Positions 27,001 to 36,701 of a DNA stretch of 64,000 nt are shown here, piece by piece. The DNA is from Glaciecola nitratireducens FR1064 (GTDB taxonomy: Bacteria > Pseudomonadota > Gammaproteobacteria > Enterobacterales > Alteromonadaceae), in NCBI RefSeq assembly GCF_000226565.1, contig NC_016041.1:1674001-1738000 (forward strand), in the 5' to 3' direction. The notes under the pieces were generated by a model, which was not told the DNA's origin, did not search any database, and saw nothing but the letters and a program-made list of their open reading frames with translations. The stretch's first letter is position 1, and the number at the start of each line of letters is the position of its first letter. Position numbers and translations under genes: made by a program.

Positions 27001-28014
27001 ATTCATACTATTCCGGTTTTCGTCGATGCAAAATTAACTCATCGGGCGGCATGGGTCATCAGCTCATTTTCAAATTTATCGCGGTTTCAAAGAAGTGACA
27101 GTGCTGGCAACTATGATGTGTCATCACCGAATCAGATATCGCTGCATGCGATTGAAACATCAAGCGAACATCGAACGTTCAATATTGACAATATGGCAGA
27201 ACAGCCATCGAACATTTCAGCAGAGGCGCTATTAGCAAAGCGCACTAAAGATTCAAATACTATTCGGTTTCAACTGGAAAAAGGAGCGGATACTGGAAAC
27301 TTGTTGCATGATATTTTAGAGCAAGTCGATTTTCACTCACCCGACTGGGAAGATGCATCCGTTGCTGCATTATCTAAATATAAAGCGTTGGAAGAAAATG
27401 AAGTTTCAGATCTATTTGAATGGCTAAGTTCTTGCTTGAGAACACCCCTGATAGATGGTTTTTGTTTGGCGGACTTAAACATGCAGCAAACCCTTCGTGA
27501 AGCTGAGTTCTACTTTCCTATGCCAAGTTTGAAAGTTAGACATATTGCCACCGTATTGCAAAAATATCGTCAGCACCTGCAGCAAGAAAAAGGATTCTCG
27601 GCGTTATCGATATCAATGGCGGACATTCCAGAACTGAGCGGTATGATGCACGGGTTTATCGACCTTATTTTCGAGCATGACGGTAAATACTATGTTGCCG
27701 ATTATAAATCGACACACTTGGGCGACTCGTACGCAGATTATCATTGCGAAAAACTGAACGAAAATAATCAACATCATTTGTATGACCTACAGTATTTATT
27801 GTATTCATTAGCGCTGCAAAAATATTTGCAGCAGCAGCTTGTTGATTACTCTTTTGAAACCCATTTTGGCGGCGTGTTCTACCTCTATTTACGCGGTATG
27901 TCAGCTGAAGAAACTCAAGATGGACAGTCGAAGGGCGTATTCTTCGACAGAGTCGATGAAAAATATCTTCAGATGCTTGATACTTTATTCAATGCAAATC
28001 AGGCGGGGGCATAA
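24085..28014 (+). CDS. recB: Exodeoxyribonuclease V subunit beta, RecB (helicase-nuclease)
   Basis: 1309 residues. UvrD/PcrA-type SF1A helicase: Walker A in IEASAGTGKTFNITLLYARL (K25), motif Ia MTYTRAATEEIKGRV, Walker B VALVDEFQDTDRHQ, motif III GDPKQAIYGFRGGD, motif V/VI region TQHGSKGLEYPLVFVPF and RLMYVAVTRAEHRCY. The C-terminal RecB nuclease domain has MMHGFIDLIFEHDGKYYVADYKS, giving the D...DxK metal site. It unwinds and degrades double-strand ends and loads RecA after Chi. Placed between recC (3 bp gap) and recD (3 bp gap). The linker near residues 920-1010 is long and low in conservation. Confidence 0.97.
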   Translation: MQHLDPLNLELNSRHLIEASAGTGKTFNITLLYARLILEKKLSVQEILVMTYTRAATEEIKGRVAAFLLDIHNEWHAEKPSDFTKTLIERVGIEEGEALLTSALLSLDEASIFTIHGFCQRVLKQFAVSLNADLELELVTDSTELMMQSVQDYLRVATKDEETFGLLASKNWHIPDAFFSEFRSAISSDSALTQVTMAQVEKDESANLARQLFLKTDIIQQIFDNLNKSQSLLFEAAVIGHKDEEKRTQEWHVLIAWLDRILTFINHRKQADDTDIKALLTTPQEVGDFINGNRFRSAPEAKELLEPLKLLRADLKKWVDQSDKQLEKSAQLIEVLGVVKEGIYDIRKRVEIAKKKAHVVLFDDLISVFSNALKGQSANLIDSIRKQFPVALVDEFQDTDRHQYQILDLLYPKADKHSLLLMIGDPKQAIYGFRGGDIFVYLAAKDDADYIWLMDTNWRSSAQMVSAYNRLFWGHTLEETEPREVFGFDINYEIIKSTASSKSAKTPLFDPLETRSAMTYMLASDGIESNASGATEDPRSRADGKRKKSELEQQVLDWSAREIMRLLRDAKIGGKKVVPADIAILVKDRTEASLVKNSLDAVGLTSVYLSDKTPLFSTQQAIELYRVLDAILHSTNRSTLVAGANSSLLNSALLKSLATNDETDNEAKRNTPTHEQQKLMAELHNDLMHPSWDTLVDSCFSYKDKWFEHGIFSLLLSLIKENYAPQGSAERSLTNMMHLAEAMAKNAVLNKLPEQQLAWLSHQIFDHVADEEMQLRLESDANLIKIVTQHGSKGLEYPLVFVPFGNKYKDPRKRKSSTILHFKFQDIESDQAIYQLGATHASLNEYAKQDHAEKVRLMYVAVTRAEHRCYMGLVNDASNSDSALNKALGIPRETLNDCKSKEPAHADLAAWLDKHVFEMQFNTAPDKTIPDKTTEKDAALNNITFDKDMHSNSNAVNVDILPTVSNMYPTESIHTIPVFVDAKLTHRAAWVISSFSNLSRFQRSDSAGNYDVSSPNQISLHAIETSSEHRTFNIDNMAEQPSNISAEALLAKRTKDSNTIRFQLEKGADTGNLLHDILEQVDFHSPDWEDASVAALSKYKALEENEVSDLFEWLSSCLRTPLIDGFCLADLNMQQTLREAEFYFPMPSLKVRHIATVLQKYRQHLQQEKGFSALSISMADIPELSGMMHGFIDLIFEHDGKYYVADYKSTHLGDSYADYHCEKLNENNQHHLYDLQYLLYSLALQKYLQQQLVDYSFETHFGGVFYLYLRGMSAEETQDGQSKGVFFDRVDEKYLQMLDTLFNANQAGA

Positions 28015-28017
28015 GGT

Positions 28018-30189
28018 ATGTTATTTTCTCTTCCTCCCGCTATTTCAAAAAAAATCGGCTACGCAACGTGCACAGATTGTCTGCTAGTATTGGCTGACAT
28101 CCAATCGATTGACTACTATTTTGCAAACAATGCTATCATGCAACGCTATGAATACGAGGCTGAACATGTATTTTTTAGCGATCAACAATCCCTTGCTCAA
28201 CTATTTCACATGCTGTTGGCACTCTCCTATTTTCAACGTCAGGGACATAGTTGCTTAACCATTTCCGCTATTGCCGATCAGATCTACTGGTCTGAAGCTG
28301 ATGTTATTCAAAATGAGCAGGCTTTAAGTCAAAAAGAAACGCGCATAAAAACAGGCTTTTCGTTTGCAAGTTCACAGCAACTTAGCGATGTAATTCAGCA
28401 ATTTACGGAAATTGTGCCTTCAAGAAAAGATATAAACTGGGATGCACCGAATTTATATACTGCGCGTTATGCTAATTATGAAAATGAAGTAGCCCGATTT
28501 TTCAGAGATCAACAGTCGAAATACTTGGCGTCTTCAGGAGATGAATTTGCGCATTTGCAGCAGTGTGCAGATAGCCTATGGCCAACGCTATTCCCAATAA
28601 AACCGCAGCAAGGTACAGATTGGCAAAAGGTTTCGGTTGCCAACGGGCTTATTTCCCAAACTTCAATTATTAGCGGTGGAGCTGGCACGGGCAAAACGTA
28701 TACCGTTGCAAGATTGTTATTGTCTTGGCTATTTACACAAAAGAAAGCGGGTTCAGGCAAAGCAAAATTAATGCTGGCGGCACCGACCGGGAAGGCAGCA
28801 CAGCGCTTAAATGAGTCTATCTTAGGCGAGTTTACGCAACTGCTTAAAGTGAACAAAATAAATCATGTTAGTGCGTTAATTGATGATTTAATGCCAATGA
28901 TCAAAGCAAAAACGATTCACCGTCTGCTTGGCTTGGGAATGCATGGCATTGATCCGAAATACAACGATAAAAAGCAATTGGACTGTGATTTCTTAGTCAT
29001 TGATGAAGTATCTATGATTGATTTAGCCATGATGGCAAAGCTACTTCGGGCACTTCCAAAAGGCGCTAAGCTAGTTCTGATCGGAGATGCAAACCAATTG
29101 CCATCTGTTGAAAGCGGAGGTCTATTAAAAGATTTAGTTAACCAAGAAACCTGGCGCAGCGCGGCCGCGTCGAGCGACTACTCTAACGTTTACACTCAAT
29201 CTCACCTAAGTCTATTGCGTAAGTTAGCGCCGGATCTAGTGTCTGCCAATCTTCAGGAAGTTAATGCTGGAATGAACGGAAATAGCGAGACAGAGCCAGT
29301 TCATAGAGCATATCAGTACAATCATGTAACATTTTTACAAACAAGCATGCGTTCGCAAAATGAGATAACGCAATTGTCTCAATGCATTTTACAGGGAAAA
29401 CAGAAGCCATTTTTGTCGCTATTATCACCTCTTAAAAGTGGGAATAATGGTTCCGATGGTGATAATCAGCAGGCAATACAACAACTATCGTTATTAATGG
29501 AAGAGCCAACTGCGCCTGCCATTGCTTGGCATGAGAATGCTTACACGCCAAATGGAACAATAAATGCAGAATTATTAGCATCCATCGCACAGCGTTATCA
29601 GGGCATATTCGAAAGTCGAAATGCGGATGAGGCCATTGCTCAACTCAAACAATATAGGTTGCTGTCACCAACTAAAAAAGGCCGCCTAGGGACAGAATTT
29701 TTAAATACACAAATTGAGCAACAGCTGCGAAAACGCTTCTCGCACGTCAACGTTGGGCAGATTTATCGTGGTATGCCCATCATGATCGTGCAAAACGACT
29801 ACCGTTTAAACTTATTCAATGGTGATATCGGCGTTATTTGGCCAAACGAAAACGGCCATTTAGAAGCGTGCTTTTCCGCTCCTGAATCACTTGAACCCCA
29901 TGTAGCGTTTAGCATTACTTCGCTACCCGTTTTTGAGATGGTATATGCGATGACTATTCATAAAACGCAGGGCTCGGAATTTGAGCATATTGATATACTA
30001 CTGCCAAACATTCCTGCAGGCGATGCAGCGCTTCAAAATAACCAACACTTAAGCAGAGAGTTACTCTACACGGGAGTAACAAGGGCGAAAAATAGTCTTG
30101 GCATTATAGCGAGTTTATCAGTGTTAAAAGAGTGCATAGGTAAAACATCGACGAGATTGAGTGGCTTGAAAAGTAAGTTGAGTGTATGA
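28018..30189 (+). CDS. recD: Exodeoxyribonuclease V subunit alpha, RecD (5'-3' helicase)
   Basis: 723 residues. SF1B helicase with Walker A ISGGAGTGKTYTVARLLLSW (near residue 220), the AAPTGKAAQRL motif, Walker B FLVIDEVSMIDLAMM, the LIGDANQLPSVESGG motif and the C-terminal YAMTIHKTQGSEFEHIDILLP and LLYTGVTRAKNSL motifs. As the fast 5'-3' motor of RecBCD it completes the complex encoded upstream. It is somewhat longer than E. coli RecD (608), with extra sequence between helicase motifs III and IV (about 415-500). Confidence 0.97.
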   Translation: MLFSLPPAISKKIGYATCTDCLLVLADIQSIDYYFANNAIMQRYEYEAEHVFFSDQQSLAQLFHMLLALSYFQRQGHSCLTISAIADQIYWSEADVIQNEQALSQKETRIKTGFSFASSQQLSDVIQQFTEIVPSRKDINWDAPNLYTARYANYENEVARFFRDQQSKYLASSGDEFAHLQQCADSLWPTLFPIKPQQGTDWQKVSVANGLISQTSIISGGAGTGKTYTVARLLLSWLFTQKKAGSGKAKLMLAAPTGKAAQRLNESILGEFTQLLKVNKINHVSALIDDLMPMIKAKTIHRLLGLGMHGIDPKYNDKKQLDCDFLVIDEVSMIDLAMMAKLLRALPKGAKLVLIGDANQLPSVESGGLLKDLVNQETWRSAAASSDYSNVYTQSHLSLLRKLAPDLVSANLQEVNAGMNGNSETEPVHRAYQYNHVTFLQTSMRSQNEITQLSQCILQGKQKPFLSLLSPLKSGNNGSDGDNQQAIQQLSLLMEEPTAPAIAWHENAYTPNGTINAELLASIAQRYQGIFESRNADEAIAQLKQYRLLSPTKKGRLGTEFLNTQIEQQLRKRFSHVNVGQIYRGMPIMIVQNDYRLNLFNGDIGVIWPNENGHLEACFSAPESLEPHVAFSITSLPVFEMVYAMTIHKTQGSEFEHIDILLPNIPAGDAALQNNQHLSRELLYTGVTRAKNSLGIIASLSVLKECIGKTSTRLSGLKSKLSV

Positions 30190-30210
30190 ACTTTATTGCT
30201 AGTTGAATGA

Positions 30211-30615
30211 TTATTTGCGTATATTAACGACTACAGGGTTCAGTAACTCAGGAACAATAGAGAAAGTCAGAATAGTTTTGGATAGCTTTAAATCATTATT
30301 GACGGTATGTACCTTTACTGTTTTTGAAAAAAACAATTGATGTTGCTCTACTTTTAAAAAGTGTTGAGCATCAAAATACCGTTGTTGGTTTAAGCACGCT
30401 AATTTAGTCAATGATGAGTAGTCAATCCAACCGATGGGTTGACATGGATAAACGATGCTATTCTCCAACGTGGCGATATCTTCTCTAAATGTCAGGTTGG
30501 CACCAAAAACTGGGAGGTCAGATAAAATTATCTTGGCCTCTTCATCTGCGACCAATGACAAAATTTTACAAGCTATCGTTTGTTCCAAGTTGTTATTAGC
30601 CTCTGAGTGGGGCAT
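30211..30615 (-). CDS. Conserved-looking hypothetical protein
   Basis: 134 residues, with a good ribosome binding site (AAGGGAG six bases before ATG 30615), so the gene is probably real. It has no signal peptide or membrane segment, mixed alpha/beta composition and a Gln/His-rich middle (LNQQRYFDAQHFLKVEQHQLFF). I do not recognise a family; a PilZ-like fold was considered but the RxxxR signature is missing. It converges on recD and diverges from the metalloprotease gene, so context gives no clear role. Confidence 0.6.
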   Translation of the reverse strand: MPHSEANNNLEQTIACKILSLVADEEAKIILSDLPVFGANLTFREDIATLENSIVYPCQPIGWIDYSSLTKLACLNQQRYFDAQHFLKVEQHQLFFSKTVKVHTVNNDLKLSKTILTFSIVPELLNPVVVNIRK

Positions 30616-30792
30616 AGTTTCTCCCTTAAAGACACCTGTGATTTTTTTGAATGTTTACAGCAAACAAAAAGGTGTTATTTAAAATGTAAGCTAAGGTAGA
30701 GAATAGGTCATAAATCGATCGTCGCTGATGATTCAGATCAAGCAATATGTAGACAAAATAAAAAATAACAACATTATTGGGAGTGGTGTCAA

Positions 30793-33195
30793 ATGGGTTC
30801 GATCAAGTGGATGAATTCCGTCTTAATAGTAGCTTTGCTATGTTTATCGCAAGTTGTTCAGGCTAAAGATAATAAAGATTTCATGAAGGCCAAACAATCA
30901 ATGCCGGGTTTCGTAGAAGTTGTCTACGCTAACACCGAGGATAAAGTGTACTTGGCGCTAGATACAGGTCAGCTGAACCAGCAAATGCTGTTTCAAAGTA
31001 GTTTACCTCAGGGGGTTGGTTCGAACGATATCGGTTTAGACAGGGGCCAGTTAGGCGATACGCGACTAGTTGAATTTCAGCGCTTCGGTAATAAGATACT
31101 GTTGAAGCAGCTAAATACTGATTATCGCGCCAGTGCAACCAACGTCGCTGAGCGTCAAAGCATTGATGAAGCCTTTGCTGATTCGGTCATTGCCGGATTT
31201 GAAATTGCATATGAGCATGGCAACAAAATTTATATTGATTACACTGCCTTTTTGTTATCCGATGTGCACGGGGTTGCAGAGCGATTGAGTCAAACCGGAC
31301 AGGGGAGTTATTCCCTCGATACAGGTCGCTCGGGCATCTATCTGCCAAAGACCAAAGCATTTGAGCGCAATACTGAACTTGAGGCACTTGTTACATTTGC
31401 GGGAAAACCACAGGGTCAATATATTCGACAGGTGACACCTGATGCGAAGAGTGTGTCAGTGCATTTACATCACTCTTTTGTTGCGCTACCAGACGATAAC
31501 TACAAAGTGCGCACTTTTCATCCTTATTCCGGATTCTGGAAGCACAGTTACTTCGACTATTCAGTCCCTATAGACGCTGAAATGGAACAGAAATTTATTC
31601 CGCGTCACCGTTTGTCTAAGAAGAACCCGAATGCAGACGTTAGTGAAGCGCTTGAACCTATTGTTTATTATTTAGATCCGGGGATCCCAGAGCCAGTGAT
31701 GACTGCACTCAGAGAAGGTGCGTTGTGGTGGGATCAAGCCTTTGCAGCTGCTGGTTATAAAAATGCATTTCAAGTTAAAGTGCTGCCTGAAGGCGCTGAC
31801 CCAATGGATGCACGTTATAATGTTATTCAATGGGTGCATAGAGCAACCCGCGGTTGGTCCTACGGCAGCTCGGTCATTGATCCGCGCACGGGTGAAATTA
31901 TAAAAGGGCATGTCACGCTAGGTTCTCTAAGAGTAAGACAAGATTATCTAATCGCATTGGGCATGACGAGTCCTTTTGACAGTGAAAACACGGGTAAAGC
32001 TAACACTGACAAGCAGTTGGAAATGGCTCTAGATCGCATTAGACAGCTTTCTGCGCATGAAGTTGGACACACTTTAGGCATTGCGCATAATTTCGCAGCG
32101 AGTGAAAACAACCGAGCGTCAGTAATGGATTATCCGCACCCACTTATTACGTTGAAGGATGGCGAAATTTCACTGGAGAGTGCCTATGAACAGGGAATTG
32201 GCGACTGGGATAAGTACGTTATTGCTTATGGTTATCAAGATTTTTCTGGTGCAGACGAAAGTAAAGCGTTGCGCGATTTAGTATCGCAAGCAAGAGAACG
32301 TGGATTTTTGTATAAATCAGACCCTGATGCAAGAATTGCAAAGCGCGCATCTAGCGATGGCCATTTATGGGATAACGGTAAGAGTCCAATAGACGAGTTT
32401 ATCCGAATGAGTGAGCTTAGAAAATTTGCTTTAAGTAATTTCGGTGTTAACTCACTGCCAGCTGGCGCCGACTTGTCATCGCTAGAGGAACGCTTGGTAC
32501 CAATTTATTACTCACATCGCTATCAACTCGACGCATTGGTGAAGCAAGTGTCAGGCTTGATTTATGAATATGAGCAAAAAGAGCTTAATTCACCAGTGAA
32601 AGGTAATTCTTTTGTTGCTGGGGAGTACCAGCTCAAAGCGGCTGAAATGATAGTTGATAGCGCCTCTGCGAGCTATCTGGCAATACAACCTGCTCTGACA
32701 AAACTGATAAATCCTAAAGCCTACGGCAGCAGTAGATATAGAGAGAGCACTAACGGCAGAATGGGGATCGCATTTGACCCTGTGAGCGCCGCTGAAGCTG
32801 CTTCAGGTTATTCAATCACTAATTTGCTAGAGCCAATAAGACTAAATCGCTTAGCTTATCAACATTCAATTGATAGCAGCATTCCCAGTCCTCAAAAAGT
32901 AGTGAATATGGTATTTGAGAACTTGGTAAAGACGCGCTCAGCTGACGTTTTAGAGCAACGTATTAAGCTAGTGGCGTTAAACGTTTTCTTTGATGTTTTA
33001 AAAGCTGATGAACTATCGCCGGAAGTTAAGTTGGTGATGCAGGCTGAATTGCTGAGTTATCAGGCTTGGCTAGCTAAGAAAGACAAAAGTGAGCAGGGCA
33101 AGGTTTTGTCAAAATACATCGAGCACTATTGGACATCAAATGAATGGCTAGGCAGTTTTGCAGTTAAGCAATTACCACCAGGCTCACCCATTTAG
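30793..33195 (+). CDS. Secreted zinc-dependent metalloprotease (DUF5117/DUF4953 type)
   Basis: 800 residues with a signal peptide ending VVQA near residue 24. The N-terminal half matches the DUF5117-like domain of large bacterial zinc proteases; the catalytic site is LSAHEVGHTLGIAHNFAAS at about 418-436, an extended HExxHxxGxxH zinc motif of the metzincin type, followed by the MDYPHP sequence that serves as the Met-turn. The C-terminal part is helical. It probably degrades extracellular or periplasmic protein. GGGAG lies upstream of ATG 30793. Single-gene unit; converges on hemN. Confidence 0.9.
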   Translation: MGSIKWMNSVLIVALLCLSQVVQAKDNKDFMKAKQSMPGFVEVVYANTEDKVYLALDTGQLNQQMLFQSSLPQGVGSNDIGLDRGQLGDTRLVEFQRFGNKILLKQLNTDYRASATNVAERQSIDEAFADSVIAGFEIAYEHGNKIYIDYTAFLLSDVHGVAERLSQTGQGSYSLDTGRSGIYLPKTKAFERNTELEALVTFAGKPQGQYIRQVTPDAKSVSVHLHHSFVALPDDNYKVRTFHPYSGFWKHSYFDYSVPIDAEMEQKFIPRHRLSKKNPNADVSEALEPIVYYLDPGIPEPVMTALREGALWWDQAFAAAGYKNAFQVKVLPEGADPMDARYNVIQWVHRATRGWSYGSSVIDPRTGEIIKGHVTLGSLRVRQDYLIALGMTSPFDSENTGKANTDKQLEMALDRIRQLSAHEVGHTLGIAHNFAASENNRASVMDYPHPLITLKDGEISLESAYEQGIGDWDKYVIAYGYQDFSGADESKALRDLVSQARERGFLYKSDPDARIAKRASSDGHLWDNGKSPIDEFIRMSELRKFALSNFGVNSLPAGADLSSLEERLVPIYYSHRYQLDALVKQVSGLIYEYEQKELNSPVKGNSFVAGEYQLKAAEMIVDSASASYLAIQPALTKLINPKAYGSSRYRESTNGRMGIAFDPVSAAEAASGYSITNLLEPIRLNRLAYQHSIDSSIPSPQKVVNMVFENLVKTRSADVLEQRIKLVALNVFFDVLKADELSPEVKLVMQAELLSYQAWLAKKDKSEQGKVLSKYIEHYWTSNEWLGSFAVKQLPPGSPI

Positions 33196-33203
33196 TCTGC
33201 TTA

Positions 33204-34586
33204 CTAAATAACTTGGCTGTAGCGCATTTGATGCGCAGGCTGAGTTAGGTATTGATCAAAGCTCATACAGATATTGCGGACCAACAACCTGCCACGGTCC
33301 GCAATATTGATATGAGTGTCGGTCATGGATATTAGTCCATCTAGTTCAAATGTATGTAAATCCGCAATTGATTGAGCAAAATAGTTGTCAAAGTTGATAC
33401 CAAACTGCTCTGATATGTGTTCTTTGTTGACTTGGAAGTTACACATCAATGAATGAATGACGGCACGTCGAACCTCATCGTCAGCGTTTAAAACCAGCCC
33501 TTTTACCAGGGCAGATTGATTCTTTTCGATTGCTCGATAGTAACTTTTCAAGTCTTTTTCGTTTTGTGCATACACGTTTTCAATACTACTGATTGAAGAA
33601 ACGCCTAAGCCCAATAGGGCGTTATGTTGCTTTGGTGTATAACCTTGAAAATTTCGATGTAAACGACCTGATTTTAAGGCTTTACTTAGCTCGTCACTGG
33701 GCTTTGCAAAATGATCCATACCGATAAACACGTACCCTGCGTGGGTTAAAAACTCAATACCGAGTCTTAGCAAATCAAATTTAGCGTGTGCGTTAGGCAG
33801 CCATTCATCTTTAATTTTTCGCTGTGCAGCAAAAAGCGCAGGCATATGGGCATAGCTGAAAAGTGAGATCCTGTCTGGGTCAATATCGATGACTTTTTGC
33901 AAAGTAGCCAAAAATGTATCGAAAGTTTGCATAGGCAAGCCGTAGATCAAATCCAAATTAATGGATGAAAATCCTAATTCTTTCGCTCGAGCTACAAGGG
34001 AGGCAATGAATGTTGTGCTCTGAACCCGATTGATTTTTTCCTGCACTTCCTTATTTATATCCTGCACGCCAATGCTTAAACGGTTAAAACCGATGTCAGC
34101 TAAATCATCGATGTAGCTTAATTCAATCTCCCGAGGGTCGATTTCAATGCTGGCTTCGATATTCTCAGTAAAAAGAAAGTGACTTTGCAGATGTGCCATG
34201 AGTCTGGCTAATTGCTGTTTATCTAAGAAGCTAGGAGTGCCGCCACCTAAATGCAGTTGAGTAACTTGATAGCCTGAAAACTGTGCACCGCGATGCGTGA
34301 TTTCTGTAAACAAATATTCAAGGTAGTGGTCCGCTTTGTGCTTATGACGGGTGACTATCTTATTGCATCCACAGTAGTAACAAAGTGAATGGCAAAAAGG
34401 AATATGTAGGTATAGTGATAAGTGCTGAGCGCTCTTACTGGTCGATTTTTGCTTTATCTGAAACTCAAAGTCTCGATCACTAAATTCGTCGTGAAATGAC
34501 AGCGCAGTTGGGTAGGATGTATATCGCGGCCCTGCGGTATTGTATTTATTCAGCACGTTCTTATCGAAATACTCAAGCTTAGACAT
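33204..34586 (-). CDS. hemN: Oxygen-independent coproporphyrinogen III dehydrogenase
   Basis: 460 residues from ATG 34586, where similarity begins (MSKLEYFDKNVLNKYNTAGPRYTSYPTA); the open frame extends 72 codons upstream over unrelated sequence. A radical SAM enzyme with the HemN cluster motif C65xxxC69xxC72xC74 in HIPFCHSLCYYCGCNK, the GGGTPSFL glycine motif, the IEIDPRE strand and NLDLIYGLP. It converts coproporphyrinogen III to protoporphyrinogen IX anaerobically for haem synthesis. Divergent from the histidine-phosphatase gene with a short shared promoter region. Confidence 0.97.
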   Translation of the reverse strand: MSKLEYFDKNVLNKYNTAGPRYTSYPTALSFHDEFSDRDFEFQIKQKSTSKSAQHLSLYLHIPFCHSLCYYCGCNKIVTRHKHKADHYLEYLFTEITHRGAQFSGYQVTQLHLGGGTPSFLDKQQLARLMAHLQSHFLFTENIEASIEIDPREIELSYIDDLADIGFNRLSIGVQDINKEVQEKINRVQSTTFIASLVARAKELGFSSINLDLIYGLPMQTFDTFLATLQKVIDIDPDRISLFSYAHMPALFAAQRKIKDEWLPNAHAKFDLLRLGIEFLTHAGYVFIGMDHFAKPSDELSKALKSGRLHRNFQGYTPKQHNALLGLGVSSISSIENVYAQNEKDLKSYYRAIEKNQSALVKGLVLNADDEVRRAVIHSLMCNFQVNKEHISEQFGINFDNYFAQSIADLHTFELDGLISMTDTHINIADRGRLLVRNICMSFDQYLTQPAHQMRYSQVI

Positions 34587-34762
34587 ATCATTATTTTCAC
34601 TATTACTTAATTGATGCCAGATTATAAGTGAAGGTCGTTGAGCAATAATTGATCTCAAACAGGTTTCCATACAATTCATGAATAACCCTATATCAAAACA
34701 ATCAATTACCCTTATGCTGCTAAAGCACCTAACATTTTGTTTACACATAAAAGGAATAAAGC

Positions 34763-35434
34763 ATGGCTCAATTATATCTCGTTCGTCACGGTCAGGCGTC
34801 ATTTGGTGCAGCAGACTATGACAAATTGAGTGAAATAGGACATCAGCAATCGGTCCTGTTAGGACAATACTTCGCCCATCGCGACATTAAATTTGATAGC
34901 GTGGTAACGGGTGATATGCGTCGGCATAAAGAAACGGCGGCTGGCATTCAAAAAGGCGGCGAAAGTAGCATACCTGTTATTACCGACGCAGGCTGGAATG
35001 AATTTGATTTTAATGCTGTTGTAAGTTCGTACTTAGCATTGAATCCTAAAATGCGTCCAGCGGGTGACGCGCCAAGAGCTGACTTTTATCGATTGCTAAA
35101 GAATGCAATGCTGGCTTGGTCTAAGCAAGAGATAGGTCAAGAGCTTCCAGAGTCATGGAGTGAATTTACGGGGCGAGTAGCAGGCGCTGTAGAACGAATT
35201 TGTGCATCAGAAAATAAGAATGTACTTGTGGCAAGTTCCGGCGGCGCAATTGCTATCACCATGATGAATATGCTTGGATTGACGGTAGAGAAAACAGTTA
35301 ATTTCAATTTACAAATCAAGAACACGAGTATCAATCATTTTTTCTTTAACCGTGATGGTATTCAATTAAGCAGTTTCAATAATGTGGGGCATTTAGATTT
35401 GCCGGAACATAAATCATTAATTACTTATAGTTAA
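34763..35434 (+). CDS. Histidine phosphatase family protein (phosphoglycerate-mutase-like)
   Basis: 223 residues starting [15 protein letters not shown] with the catalytic RHG (H9), a second Arg/Glu set in [13 protein letters not shown] and the late His replaced by a SSGGAIAIT segment (most members have a GH here), so catalytic competence needs care. It belongs to the SixA/CobC/PGAM superfamily of phospho-histidine phosphatases. It heads a plus-strand run with an acyl-CoA dehydrogenase, a kinase-like protein and a quinone reductase; such a phosphatase beside an ACAD11-like pair could act on a phosphorylated acyl intermediate, which is inference. Confidence 0.85.
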   Translation: MAQLYLVRHGQASFGAADYDKLSEIGHQQSVLLGQYFAHRDIKFDSVVTGDMRRHKETAAGIQKGGESSIPVITDAGWNEFDFNAVVSSYLALNPKMRPAGDAPRADFYRLLKNAMLAWSKQEIGQELPESWSEFTGRVAGAVERICASENKNVLVASSGGAIAITMMNMLGLTVEKTVNFNLQIKNTSINHFFFNRDGIQLSSFNNVGHLDLPEHKSLITYS

Positions 35435-35468
35435 TAAACTCAATAACCAGCTTACGCATGGGGCGAAT

Positions 35469-36695
35469 ATGAATTTTGATTACACTGAAAAAACCAAAAA
35501 TAATATCGAAAAATTACAGGCTTTTATGGATGAGCATATCTATCCGAATGAAACAATTTACCATGACTTAGTCCATCAATCCGAGAATCCATGGGTAACC
35601 CCGCAGCTAATGCACGACCTAAAAGTAAAAGCAAAAGAAGCCGGTTTATGGAACTTGTTTTTACCCAGTGAATATCTGCCATACGGTGCTGGCCTTACTA
35701 ATCTTGAGTATGCGCCGTTATGCGAATTGATGGGACGCGTGTTGTGGAGTTCAGAAGTATTTAACTGCAGCGCACCAGACACAGGTAATATGGAAGTGTT
35801 GGCGAAGTATGGTAATTCTGAACAACAGAAACAGTGGTTAGAACCTCTACTCAATGGTGAAATTCGTTCAGCATTCGCAATGACGGAACCAGCCGTTGCT
35901 TCATCTGATGCGACCAATATTGAGACTTCTATTCAGCGTGAAGGTGATGAATACGTGATCAATGGTCGCAAATGGTATACCAGCGGAGCCATGAACGAGA
36001 ATTGTCGCATTATGGTGGTCATGGGTAAAACCGATACATCCGCTGCTCGTCATGAACAGCAGTCGCAAATTTTAGTTCCTTTAGATACACCGGGAGTGAC
36101 TATCGTGCGCCCAATGTCTGCTATGGGATACCTAGATGAACCTGTTGGTCACGCAGAGATTTTATTTGAAAATGTAAGAGTTCCAGCAAGCAGCCTGTTG
36201 GTGGGCGAAGGTAAAGGTTTTGAAATTGCACAAGGTCGATTAGGTCCAGGGCGAATTCATCATTGCATGCGTCTTATTGGCTGCGCTCAACGAGCATTAG
36301 ATGAAGCATGTGTGCGTGTTGAAGAGCGTATTGCTTTTGGCCAACCACTAAGCAAGCAACAATCAGTGCGCGAAAGTTTAGCGACAATGTATTGTAAAAT
36401 TGAGCAAGCAAGATTACTCACTCTCAAAGCTGCGGATCATATGGATAAATATGGCAATAAAGTGGCTAAAAACATTATCGCTGCAATTAAAATTGTTGCT
36501 CCTAAAATGGCATGTGAAGTGATTGATGAGGCCATTCAGATCCATGGGGCTGCCGGAACATCACAAGACACAACGCTAAGTGCAACATTGGCTTACGCAC
36601 GCACTATCCGTCTTGCTGATGGTCCTGATCAGGTGCACATGATGCAATTGGGGCGGAACTTAGTTCAGCAAATGTCAGCAAGAAATCAGTCGTAG
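35469..36695 (+). CDS. Acyl-CoA dehydrogenase (ACAD10/11-like, LvaC-like)
   Basis: 408 residues, with the [19 protein letters not shown] flavin-binding motif, GRKWYTSGA, an [10 protein letters not shown] segment and the C-terminal [15 protein letters not shown] sequence. The catalytic glutamate region is that of long/medium-chain ACADs, and the overall pattern matches the ACAD10/ACAD11 branch. The next gene, seven bases away, is an aminoglycoside-phosphotransferase-fold kinase, the same pair that is fused in mammalian ACAD10/11 and separate as LvaC/LvaA in levulinate degradation. It oxidises an acyl-CoA in the cytosol; 4-hydroxyacyl-CoA processing is a reasonable inference. Confidence 0.92.
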   Translation: MNFDYTEKTKNNIEKLQAFMDEHIYPNETIYHDLVHQSENPWVTPQLMHDLKVKAKEAGLWNLFLPSEYLPYGAGLTNLEYAPLCELMGRVLWSSEVFNCSAPDTGNMEVLAKYGNSEQQKQWLEPLLNGEIRSAFAMTEPAVASSDATNIETSIQREGDEYVINGRKWYTSGAMNENCRIMVVMGKTDTSAARHEQQSQILVPLDTPGVTIVRPMSAMGYLDEPVGHAEILFENVRVPASSLLVGEGKGFEIAQGRLGPGRIHHCMRLIGCAQRALDEACVRVEERIAFGQPLSKQQSVRESLATMYCKIEQARLLTLKAADHMDKYGNKVAKNIIAAIKIVAPKMACEVIDEAIQIHGAAGTSQDTTLSATLAYARTIRLADGPDQVHMMQLGRNLVQQMSARNQS

Positions 36696-36701
36696 AAACA
36701 G

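Noticed and set aside
34690-34715. Possible FNR site upstream of hemN
   Set aside because: The sequence has two half-sites in the same orientation (ATCAA-AACA-ATCAA), not the inverted TTGAT-N4-ATCAA.
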